The notes beneath the pieces were generated by a model, which was not told where the DNA came from, searched no databases, and saw only the letters and a program-made list of their open reading frames with translations. Both the position numbers and the translations under genes were made by a program. From Candidatus Latescibacterota bacterium (GTDB taxonomy: Bacteria > Latescibacterota > UBA2968 > UBA8231), in contig SICG01000032.1 of assembly GCA_009691525.1 (NCBI GenBank), positions 1 through 33,484 on the forward strand: a DNA stretch of 33,484 nucleotides, in the 5' to 3' direction. Positions 16,439 through 23,014 of the stretch are shown piece by piece. Within the stretch, counting starts at the first letter, position 1. Each line of letters starts with the position of its first letter.

Positions 16439-17640
16439 AGCAACTCCTCCATGCGGCGCTTGTTGTTGGCGAAGTTGATGGCCTCCTTGTCGGAGATCTT
16501 GCGGGCATCGACCAGGCGCTTGAGATCCTGTTCCATGGTGTTCATGCCCTGGGCATTGCCCTCGTGCATCATCTGATAGATCTCGCTGGTGTTGTTGTTC
16601 TTGATGGCCGAGCGCACCGATGAATTCACCACCAGCACCTCCTTGACCAGGGCCCGCTTGCCGTCCAAGCTGGGCACCAGTTTCTGGGAGATGATACACT
16701 TGAGCACGTCGCCCAGGCGCTCGCGCACCCGGTTCTGCTCCTCGGGAGGGCACTCGCCCACAATGCGGTCGACGCTATCCGAGGCCGAGGCCGTGTGCAG
16801 GGTGGAGAAGACCTTGTGGCCGCTGTCGGTGATCTCCAGGGCGGTGATGATGGTCTCGGGATCGCGCATCTCTCCGATGACGATAATGTCGGGGTCCTGT
16901 CTGAGAGCCTGCACCGCCCCCTCCTTGAAGGAGAGCACATCGCGGCCCACCTCGCGGTGGCGCACGATGGATCGCTGGGGCTGGTGGATGGTCTCGATGG
17001 GGGAGCCGATGATCACGATGTGGCCGTCCACCAGCTGGTTGTTGGCGTCGATGATGCTGTCGAGGGTGGAACTCTTGCCAGAGCCGGTGATGCCGGTGAC
17101 CAGGGTCAGCCCCTGCTTGTCATAGGTGAGGATAACCGCCTTCACCGCATTGGGGTGGAGTTCGATGTTCTTGAAGGGGCGGATGACATTGGCCACATAG
17201 CGCATGTTCAAGGCCAGATGGTCCAGGTCGAAGTAGAGGTCCGCCCTGAAGCGGTACGGCTTGCCCTCCCACTCAATGGCGTAGGAGAAATCCAGGTTGC
17301 GGTGGAGGTAAAGGTACTCCCGCTGCCGCTCCATCAACAAACTATGGAAGAGCAGGTCGGTCTGGTCCTGGGTGAAGGGACCGCTCGCCTCGTCGGGTTT
17401 TTTCTCCCCGTAGATCCGGTACCACACCCGGCCCCCGCAGCCGCCGCCGCCCAAGTCGATATCCGAGGCGTTTTTGGTGGCCATCTGAGCCAGGAGGCCG
17501 TTGATGGCGCTTCGCAGCACATCGCTCTCCTCGCGCGGCAGGCTTTCCACTAATTGGGCCACACACTGCTGGCGCTCGACTCCGCTCAGGTTCTGGGAGA
17601 TCTGCGCAGCGGCCTTGCTCAGGATCTCTTTCACGTCCAT
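16435..17640 (-). CDS. pilT: PilT/PilU-like pilus retraction ATPase with altered Asp box
   Basis: 401 aa. Residues ~40-150 are a PAS-like N-domain and ~160-400 the RecA-type motor. Walker A is GITGSGKSS (183-191), Walker B is DPDIIVIGEMRDPE (249-262), and the His box is GHKVFSTLHTA (274-284). The C-terminus has the PilT/U-style SAIKNNNTSEIYQMM and GMNTMEQDL. There is no tetracysteine zinc motif, which separates it from PilB. The usual Asp-box IEDPIEY reads IGSPIET (211-217), so the Glu-Asp pair is lost. A poly-Gly stretch with a Cys (GGGGCGG, ~64-70) is also odd. Expected role: hexameric cytoplasmic motor for filament depolymerisation. Spacing of 9 nt to the upstream PilW-like gene and GTGA overlap downstream show tight coupling. 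Confidence 0.87.
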   Translation of the reverse strand: MDVKEILSKAAAQISQNLSGVERQQCVAQLVESLPREESDVLRSAINGLLAQMATKNASDIDLGGGGCGGRVWYRIYGEKKPDEASGPFTQDQTDLLFHSLLMERQREYLYLHRNLDFSYAIEWEGKPYRFRADLYFDLDHLALNMRYVANVIRPFKNIELHPNAVKAVILTYDKQGLTLVTGITGSGKSSTLDSIIDANNQLVDGHIVIIGSPIETIHQPQRSIVRHREVGRDVLSFKEGAVQALRQDPDIIVIGEMRDPETIITALEITDSGHKVFSTLHTASASDSVDRIVGECPPEEQNRVRERLGDVLKCIISQKLVPSLDGKRALVKEVLVVNSSVRSAIKNNNTSEIYQMMHEGNAQGMNTMEQDLKRLVDARKISDKEAINFANNKRRMEELL

Positions 17641-17649
17641 AGGGTCTCT

Positions 17650-18207
17650 TCAGAGATTCTTGGGCCGGATGCGCAGGGGCAGAAAAGCCCGCACATAGGT
17701 CGTGTCATAGGGCTCCGTGCTCTCGACCACCATGTCGACGCTGATCTGGCGTATATCCCCCACGGTCACGGGCAGGGCCAGGGAATCCCCCGCGGCATCA
17801 AAATAGCTCAGATTGAATCTGGTGATCCCCAGATCCAGCGATTGGGGGGCCCCGCCATTGAGGGCGCGGTAGAGGATGCGGTCCTCTGGGTTCTGGGTCG
17901 CGCTCGCCGCTGCCGTGCTGCTCAGATAGTAATGGAGCGTGTCCACAGCGCTGTCCCCATCCAGATCCGCCCTGAACTCGAATTCGGTCGAATCGGCCAG
18001 CAGGATGGCCGGCCCCGAGGCGCCATAGCCGGCCTTGGCCACGTCCTCCTCGACGATCTGGGCAATGGTCAGAGCGCCGTGCTGGGCGATATAGGTCAGC
18101 GAAGCCTCGAAGGAGTGCTCGCTCATATCCGCATTCAGGCGCAGCACATTGAGACCCAGCAACGACCCGAAGACAAACGATCCGATGAGATCGATCCAGA
18201 CGCCCAT
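17650..18207 (-). CDS. PilW-like minor pilin-like protein without a canonical prepilin motif
   Basis: 185 aa. The N-terminus is Met-Gly followed by a hydrophobic helix (VWIDLIGSFVFGSLLGLNVL), then a soluble domain typical of PilW-type minor pilins (IAQIVEEDVAKAGYG, EFEFRADLDGDSAVDTLHYY, NGGAPQSLDLGITRFNLSYF). The phrase about residual one-strand 'DxDGD' followed by a RALNG region is usual in PilW-like proteins. No G|FTLIE peptidase site or Glu5 is seen; a Gly at position 2 is the only candidate cleavage residue. It lies between the CNBD protein (6 nt) and the PilT-like ATPase (9 nt). The likely role is a priming or tip subunit of the filament. Confidence 0.7.
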   Translation of the reverse strand: MGVWIDLIGSFVFGSLLGLNVLRLNADMSEHSFEASLTYIAQHGALTIAQIVEEDVAKAGYGASGPAILLADSTEFEFRADLDGDSAVDTLHYYLSSTAAASATQNPEDRILYRALNGGAPQSLDLGITRFNLSYFDAAGDSLALPVTVGDIRQISVDMVVESTEPYDTTYVRAFLPLRIRPKNL

Positions 18208-18213
18208 TTATGC

Positions 18214-18654
18214 TCACCTAGCCGGCAGTTCCCGGCTGAGCTGGATCAGGCGCTCCTCGCAGCGCCTGATCAGGTTCATATGGATGTGGAAGGCGTTGAT
18301 ATAATATAAATGGGCCAGCCTCTCGGGCAAAGCCTCCAGATGAGCCAGCACGGCCGAGCGCATGAAGCGGCGCAACTCCACTTCGGTCTCGGCCACCAGC
18401 GAGGCGGTGCGCTCGTGCGGTTCCACCAGCGCCGTGACCCCCAGGACGCTGTCGGCGCCCACTTCGCTCACCTTGACATCCCTGGCCCAGATGGAGAGCA
18501 GCCCCTCCTCGATGAGCAGCATGTCGCTGCCCAATTCACCCTCCTTCAGCAGCAGGGCCCGGATCGGATGGCGCTCCGGTGTTCCCAGCGCCAGAAAAGC
18601 CCGGCGCTCGGCCTCGGAAAAGCCCTTGAAGAGGAGTTCTAGGTCGCTGGTCAT
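18214..18654 (-). CDS. Stand-alone cyclic-nucleotide-binding-fold protein
   Basis: 146 aa from ATG 18654, 5 nt after the PilV-like stop. It is a single CNBD-like domain (LKEGELGSDMLLIEEGLLSI, VSEVGADSVLGVTALVEPHE, RTASLVAETEVELRRF) followed by two C-terminal helices. The phosphate-cassette Arg is present (RTA, R82), but the Glu expected in the preceding turn is Val (LGVTAL), so cAMP may not be the ligand. No DNA-binding HTH follows, unlike CRP. The first 24 residues closely resemble those of the CNBD-REC protein (GFSEAERRAFLALG against GFSDPERKAFLALG), so the two are paralogues. Being inside the pilus operon, it probably modulates the assembly machine by protein contact. Confidence 0.82.
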   Translation of the reverse strand: MTSDLELLFKGFSEAERRAFLALGTPERHPIRALLLKEGELGSDMLLIEEGLLSIWARDVKVSEVGADSVLGVTALVEPHERTASLVAETEVELRRFMRSAVLAHLEALPERLAHLYYINAFHIHMNLIRRCEERLIQLSRELPAR

Positions 18655-18659
18655 ACGCT

Positions 18660-19043
18660 TCAGCGCTCTCCGACAATGGCGTTCAGGGTGACGGCCCCCG
18701 ACAGGTACGGACTGGCGGCGCTGACCTGCACCCGCTTGAGCGGGGTGGGGCCGGCCACGGCCTGGTCGGGCGAGGCGGCCGTCACATAATCCACCTGAGT
18801 GGTGCAGGCATAGACGGCGAAAGAGGTGGTTTCGGCCGCGGCCGAAACGCCGATGGCCACCGAATCGAAGCCAGCGGCGAGCGCTTCCTCCAGCCGGTCC
18901 TTGCACAGGGCTATGGCCACCATCCCAGCCTGGGCCTCGATGGCCACCTGGTCGCTTTGCAGCAGGGTGCTATTGACCGACAGGGCGATGGTGGACAAGA
19001 GCATCATGCCCGCCACCACCAGCAGCATCTGTCCGGTGTTCAT
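18660..19043 (-). CDS. PilV-like minor pilin-like protein without a canonical prepilin motif
   Basis: 127 aa. The start is ATG 19043; upstream open sequence lacks a start with an RBS. The leader is Met-Asn-Thr-Gly, followed by a hydrophobic helix (QMLLVVAGMMLLSTIALSV) and a region resembling PilV-type minor pilins (VAIALCKDRLEEALAAGFDS), then a beta-rich domain ending LSGAVTLNAIVGER. There is no FTLIE-type motif; Gly4 is the possible cleavage point. Two cysteines (in ALCKD and YACTT) could form a disulfide. It is 10 nt from pilB and 5 nt from the CNBD gene. Pilin-like status is inferred from size, N-terminal helix and operon position. Confidence 0.68.
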   Translation of the reverse strand: MNTGQMLLVVAGMMLLSTIALSVNSTLLQSDQVAIEAQAGMVAIALCKDRLEEALAAGFDSVAIGVSAAAETTSFAVYACTTQVDYVTAASPDQAVAGPTPLKRVQVSAASPYLSGAVTLNAIVGER

Positions 19044-19053
19044 GGGATGGACC

Positions 19054-20826
19054 TCACTCGCCGGTAGTGGTGGCCGCCAGCACTTCCTCGAGGGTGGCCT
19101 GGCCCTCGGCAACGCGCCCCAGGCCCGACTGCCGCAGGCTCATCATGCCCTGCGAGAGGGCCAGGCTGCGGATGGCCTCCTCGTCCACGGCATCCCCCGA
19201 GGAAACAATCAGCTGGCGGATCTCCTTGGTGAAGGTCAGGGCCTCATGGATGCCGGCCCTGCCCTTGTACCCGTTGTTGTGGCAGGAGGGGCAGCCCACC
19301 GGCTGGTGGATGCGGGCCTGGGCCAGCTGGGCCTCGGCCATGCCGGCCTGGAGGTACGCGTCTCGATCCACCTGATCGGCCGGCTGCCTGCACTCTTTGC
19401 ACAGGGTGCGGATAAGGCGCTGGGCCACCACGATATTGATGGCATTGGCGATCAGAAAAGGTTCTACCCCCATCTTGTACAGACGCGAGATGGCGCTGGG
19501 GGCGTCGTTGGTGTGTAATGTCGAGAAGGTCAAGTGTCCGGTGTTGGCCAGTTTGATGGCGGTCTGGGCCGTCTCCAGATCGCGCATCTCGCCCACCATG
19601 ACGATGTCGGGATCATGGCGCAGGATAGCCCGCACCGCATCCTCGAAGCGCAGGCGCGGCCCGATCTTGATCTGCCTGGCCCCGCGCAGGACGTACTCCA
19701 CCGGGTCCTCGATGGTCAGCACACACACCGTGGGGTCAATCACCGAGTGGAGGGCGGCGTTGAGGGTGGTGCTCTTGCCCGAGCCGGTGGGCCCGGTGAG
19801 GATGACGATGCCCTGGGGCTTGGCGATGGCCGCCTGAAAAGCGTTGAGGGCCGCCGACTGCAACCCCAGCTTGTTCAAGTCGGTGACCACCTTGCGGTCG
19901 TCGAGGATACGGATGACCACACTCTCGAAGCGGCGCTCGGGCTGAGCCCCGGCAATGGGCAGCACCGACACCCTGAAGCGGATCAGGAAGCCGTCGACTT
20001 GGCGCTGGATGAAACCGTCCTGGGCCTTCTCGCGCTCGAAACGGTCCACCCCCCGCGAGCGGTCCTTGACCACGGCGACCACGGCCTCAGGTTTGGTGGC
20101 CTCCTGGGCGTACCACAGCTGGAGATTGCCATCGATGCGGAAGTGAAACTCAGTGCGGTTGCCCTCCTGCGGGATGATGTGGATATCGCTGGCCCCCTGC
20201 CGCACCGCCTCCACCAGGCAGCCCTCCACCAGGTTGGTGAGCATGCTCTGGTTGATCTCGGCGTCCAGCGAGGCTTCGTCGAGATGCTCATCGGCTGCTT
20301 CCTCGGCGGCCGGCGCGTTCACACTCTTGAGGATGTCGAGAAATTCGTTCTTGGGCGGGAAGATCCGGTCGATCAGGCCCTCGATGACATCCAGCCGGCC
20401 GTAATAGATCTCCGGGCGCCGGTACCCGAACTGCCCGGCGATGCCCATCACCTCCCTGTCCGTCGGGTCAGGCGTCACCACCAGCAGGCGGTCCTGGGGT
20501 TTGTCCAGGGCCTTGAGGGGCAGCACCCGCTTGGCCAGGGCCTGCTCCCGCACTGCCTCTGGCAGAGTTTCCAGGGTCTTCTTGACGAATTCGCAGCCGG
20601 CCTCCTCAAAGCCCTCGGCCTGGAAATCGAATTCCTTGAAGGCATAGACCTTGGCCAGGCGGCTGAAGATGGCGTGGTGGTCCACCCCCAGATCGCGCAC
20701 CAGGATTTCGCCGAACTTGCGGCTGGGGTGCTGGTCCTGAATCTCGGCGGCCTTCCGCTCCGTCTCCGCGTCGATGACCCCCTCGCGGATGAGGATCTGC
20801 CCGATCCGGCTCTTGCTCTCAGCCAT
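19054..20826 (-). CDS. pilB: Type IV pilus/type II secretion assembly ATPase PilB/GspE
   Basis: 590 aa. Residues ~5-65 resemble an MshEN/T2SSE_N module (RIGQILIREGVIDAETERKA), a fold that binds c-di-GMP in some PilB/MshE proteins. The middle domain contains ASDIHIIP (212-219). The motor has Walker A GPTGSGKST (345-353), Asp box TIEDPVEYV (371-379), Walker B DPDIVMVGEMRD (405-416) and His box TGHLTFSTLHT (429-439). A zinc-binding tetracysteine follows (C476, C479, C512, C515 in LCKEC and GCPSC). This is a full-length extension ATPase powering polymerisation with PilC. It is 19 nt downstream of pilC and 10 nt upstream of the PilV-like gene. Confidence 0.95.
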   Translation of the reverse strand: MAESKSRIGQILIREGVIDAETERKAAEIQDQHPSRKFGEILVRDLGVDHHAIFSRLAKVYAFKEFDFQAEGFEEAGCEFVKKTLETLPEAVREQALAKRVLPLKALDKPQDRLLVVTPDPTDREVMGIAGQFGYRRPEIYYGRLDVIEGLIDRIFPPKNEFLDILKSVNAPAAEEAADEHLDEASLDAEINQSMLTNLVEGCLVEAVRQGASDIHIIPQEGNRTEFHFRIDGNLQLWYAQEATKPEAVVAVVKDRSRGVDRFEREKAQDGFIQRQVDGFLIRFRVSVLPIAGAQPERRFESVVIRILDDRKVVTDLNKLGLQSAALNAFQAAIAKPQGIVILTGPTGSGKSTTLNAALHSVIDPTVCVLTIEDPVEYVLRGARQIKIGPRLRFEDAVRAILRHDPDIVMVGEMRDLETAQTAIKLANTGHLTFSTLHTNDAPSAISRLYKMGVEPFLIANAINIVVAQRLIRTLCKECRQPADQVDRDAYLQAGMAEAQLAQARIHQPVGCPSCHNNGYKGRAGIHEALTFTKEIRQLIVSSGDAVDEEAIRSLALSQGMMSLRQSGLGRVAEGQATLEEVLAATTTGE

Positions 20827-20845
20827 CGCTGTCCCGGCTCACTGC

Positions 20846-22183
20846 TCAGCCGGCGCCCTTGGGTCTGACCATCGCCGTCTCGGAAGACACCAGGGTCAGC
20901 GCCGTCATCACCACCATGATCAGCATCGAGATAATCACGTTGATCAGTTCGACGACGTTTTTCATCTTGTAGGAAGTCTCGCGCTCGTAGTAATTGGCCA
21001 ACTGTAGCGCGGTATTGCGCAAGGCCCCTGATTCCTGGCCCGAGCGCAGCCTGGAGATGGCGGTGACGGTGAAGATCTCGGCCCGCTCCAGCGACTCCAC
21101 CAGCCCCCTGCCCTCCTTGAGCATCATCGGGATCACCACCTCCTTGACCTGGCGCTCGATATAGGTGTTGCGGCAGGCCTCGGCCGCCACCCGGATGACC
21201 GGGATATTCTCCCCCGACCCCGAGTACAGGGCATAGAACACCCGCGCGAAGATCTCGATGCTGGTCTTGTGCAACAGCGAGCCGATCACTGGTATCCTGA
21301 TCATGAAGCGGTCGCGCAGGTAGCGGCCCCGCGGGGTGCGGAAGAAGAGACCCAAGGCCACAAAGGGAGCCAGACAGGCCGGCAGCAGCCAGGCGATATT
21401 GCCCCGCAGGAAATTGCTCAACTGGAGGGTGGCCTTGGTCATGGGGGGCAGATCGATGCCGAACTTGAGGAACATCTGGGCCGTGGCGGGAAAGATATAG
21501 CCCACATAATAGGCCACTGCCCCCAGGAGCACCATCACGATCACCGCCGGCATGATCAGGGCGCTTTTCAGGCTCTTCTTGAATTCCTCGTCCCGCTCCA
21601 GGAATTTGGCCGTGCTCTCGTACACCTCGGCCATATTGCCACTGGTGGAGGCCACCCCGAGCATATAGGCGGTGAAGCGCCCCAGCACGTCTGCGTGTTT
21701 GCCGAAGACCTCGCTCCCCTCCTTGCCGTTCTTGAGATCCTGCTGGATCTCGCGGATGGTCTTGGCCATGGTGGGGTTTTCGGTGTCATTGACCATCAGG
21801 GTGAGGATCTCGTCGTAGGGCAGGCGCTCGCGCAAGAGATCGGCGCAGATGCGGGTGAAGAGGACGATATCCTTGGCGGGCGGCTTGAACTTGAAGTCCA
21901 GCAGCACCTTCTCCACCCGCAGCACCCGGTAGTTCAGCTTGCGCAGGCCATTCTCCACCTCCTCCCTGGAGAAGGCCGCCTGCTCGCCGTGGATGGGCTT
22001 CTCGTCCCCGCGCCGGGCCTTGTAGCGGAAGGTGGATTTCTGCTGCAGGGTGGTGAGACGGATATTCTGCCGCCGGCACAACTCCTCCACCCGCTCCTTG
22101 GCTTCCCTGCGGTTTTTGGCGTTCAGCACACCCTGGGCCAGCCGGCCGGAGAGGCCGGTCCCTTGGTAGCGAAATTCGGGCAT
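20846..22183 (-). CDS. pilC: Type IV pilus inner-membrane platform protein PilC/GspF
   Basis: 445 aa from ATG 22183 (MPEFRYQG is the usual PilC start); the frame is open further up but crosses the hairpin region. It has a cytoplasmic N-terminus and two T2SSF repeats: first LFTRICADLLRERLPYDEIL to a TM pair (LIMPAVIVMVLLGAVAYYVG), second IEIFARVFYALYSGSGENIP to a final TM (VIISMLIMVVMTALTL). An ~85-residue segment before the first repeat includes FSREEVENGLRKLNYRV, which is longer than in many PilC proteins. It couples the ATPases to the growing filament. The gene follows the pilin by 84 nt with a stem-loop in between, and is followed by pilB. Confidence 0.93.
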   Translation of the reverse strand: MPEFRYQGTGLSGRLAQGVLNAKNRREAKERVEELCRRQNIRLTTLQQKSTFRYKARRGDEKPIHGEQAAFSREEVENGLRKLNYRVLRVEKVLLDFKFKPPAKDIVLFTRICADLLRERLPYDEILTLMVNDTENPTMAKTIREIQQDLKNGKEGSEVFGKHADVLGRFTAYMLGVASTSGNMAEVYESTAKFLERDEEFKKSLKSALIMPAVIVMVLLGAVAYYVGYIFPATAQMFLKFGIDLPPMTKATLQLSNFLRGNIAWLLPACLAPFVALGLFFRTPRGRYLRDRFMIRIPVIGSLLHKTSIEIFARVFYALYSGSGENIPVIRVAAEACRNTYIERQVKEVVIPMMLKEGRGLVESLERAEIFTVTAISRLRSGQESGALRNTALQLANYYERETSYKMKNVVELINVIISMLIMVVMTALTLVSSETAMVRPKGAG

Positions 22184-22205
22184 TGGTTCTCTAAATATAG
22201 TGAGC

Positions 22206-22240
22206 GTGGGGGTAGACCAGCGACGCCAGCCTACCCCCAC
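22206..22240 (-). terminator. Stem-loop between the pilin gene and pilC (attenuator or processing hairpin)
   Basis: A perfect 10-bp inverted repeat: GTGGGGGTAG at 22206-22215 pairs with CTACCCCCAC at 22231-22240, with a 15-nt loop. On the transcribed minus strand the stem is followed by GCTCACTATATTTAG, not a T-run, so full termination is doubtful. It more likely protects pilin mRNA or partly terminates, giving excess pilin over assembly proteins. Confidence 0.6.
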
Positions 22241-22267
22241 CGAAAGAGCAGCACCTCAGTCCAGGGC

Positions 22268-22663
22268 CTACAAATTGTCCGTGGTGGTGGGGTTGGCGTC
22301 CCCGAGGTTATATACCATGGTCACCACGACTGGTACTCCCGCGCTTTTCTCCTGATTGCCGGTGCCAGTGCAGGTGATGGTGTCCGCGTCGTTGACCTTC
22401 ACGGCAACAGCGCCATTGGCGTTGGTGGCGCCTGCGCCGATCTTCGCCAGGGTCATCCCGGTAAAAACATTGCCGCCGCCGCCCAGGCTAACCGGTTTCT
22501 TGGCCCACTGCTGAGAGAGGGCGACGACGCGCTGGCAATCACCAGCCATTGCATCCCGATTGCCAGCCAGCGAACTCTCACCGAACTGGGTCATACCCAC
22601 AGTGACCGCGATGCCGATGATGATCACCGCCAGGATGATCATGAGGATTTGCGTTTGTCCCAT
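22268..22663 (-). CDS. Pilin-like major subunit candidate without a canonical prepilin motif
   Basis: 131 aa with AAGGAG 8 nt before ATG 22663. The sequence begins MGQTQILMIILAVIIIGIAV: Met-Gly then an uninterrupted hydrophobic helix, followed by TVGMTQFGESSLAGNRDAM and a small Gly/Thr/Ala-rich beta domain. Two cysteines (in GDCQRV and ITCTG) may form a disulfide loop, as in pilins. It lacks FTLIE and Glu5 of type IVa pilins. From memory, similar MGQxQ-starting proteins occur beside PilB/PilC genes in FCB-type bacteria. It has its own promoter region with a CRP-type site and a downstream hairpin, both suiting a highly expressed filament subunit. The major-pilin role is inference. Confidence 0.7.
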   Translation of the reverse strand: MGQTQILMIILAVIIIGIAVTVGMTQFGESSLAGNRDAMAGDCQRVVALSQQWAKKPVSLGGGGNVFTGMTLAKIGAGATNANGAVAVKVNDADTITCTGTGNQEKSAGVPVVVTMVYNLGDANPTTTDNL

Positions 22664-22835
22664 GACCTATGCTCCTTGTTATGAGGTGGATGGGATAGGG
22701 GGAGTTAGTTGTAGGATGACTTACAACAGGTGGCCTGATGATCCTCCCAGAGAACTCACCCCCTTTCAGCCCGATTATTGGCATTGGGCAGTGGCAGGGC
22801 ACAGCCAATCAAGAAGTGCTACATAATACCAATTT

Positions 22836-22852
22836 AAAAATCTTTTTCAGCG
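22836..22852 (-). repeat. Direct repeat flanking the CRP-type site, copy 1
   Basis: The minus strand reads CGCTGAAAAAGATTTTT. A near-identical copy (CGCTGAAAAGTTTTT) lies at 22890-22904. Starts are about 52-54 nt apart, close to five helical turns, with the CRP-type site between them. Confidence 0.5.
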
Positions 22853-22857
22853 CTAAA

Positions 22858-22873
22858 AGTGATGCCCGTCACA
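22858..22873 (-). promoter_or_regulatory. CRP-family operator candidate upstream of the pilin gene
   Basis: The minus strand reads TGTGA-CGGGCA-TCACT, matching TGTGA-N6-TCACA at 9 of 10 positions. A -10-like TAAATT (22831-22836) stands at the spacing expected for class II CRP activation (site centre about -41.5). The same half-sites recur at 24145-24160. Confidence 0.55.
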
Positions 22874-22889
22874 AGCATCTTTTATCGAG

Positions 22890-22904
22890 AAAAACTTTTC
22901 AGCG
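22890..22904 (-). repeat. Direct repeat flanking the CRP-type site, copy 2
   Basis: The minus strand reads CGCTGAAAAGTTTTT, related to the copy at 22836-22852 by two single-base insertions. The AT-rich tail could also serve as an UP-element-like sequence. Confidence 0.45.
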
Positions 22905-23014
22905 AAGAAAGATGTTTCGATCCCCTCCCAGGGGTAGGTAGACAGCAGGGTTTCCCCTTATGCGCCAGCAATATAGCTCCAGAAGCGGAGCGAGGTCAAG
23001 TTGGTTTTCGCCCC

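Larger units (their letters stand above)
22664..23014 (-). other. 351-nt regulatory intergenic region upstream of the pilin gene
   Basis: I see no coding gene here. It holds, from the pilin side outwards: the RBS (22672-22677), an AT-rich stretch with -10-like hexamers (TATTAT at 22823-22828, TAAATT at 22831-22836), and one copy of a direct repeat (22836-22852). Beyond these lie a CRP-type site (22858-22873), the second repeat copy (22890-22904) and a small 5-bp stem (CCCCT/AGGGG, 22922-22934). Base composition is markedly more AT-rich at 22810-22920 than in the flanking genes. Confidence 0.6.

Noticed and set aside
22793-22808. Possible sigma54 -24/-12 promoter before the pilin gene (minus strand GG..GC pair)
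   Set aside because: The GG-GC spacing is one base short of the strict sigma54 requirement and the flanking bases match poorly. The CRP-type arrangement fits better.
22922-22934. CCCCT/AGGGG stem as terminator of the PilX-like gene
   Set aside because: Only 5 bp with a 3-nt loop and no T-run on the transcribed strand.
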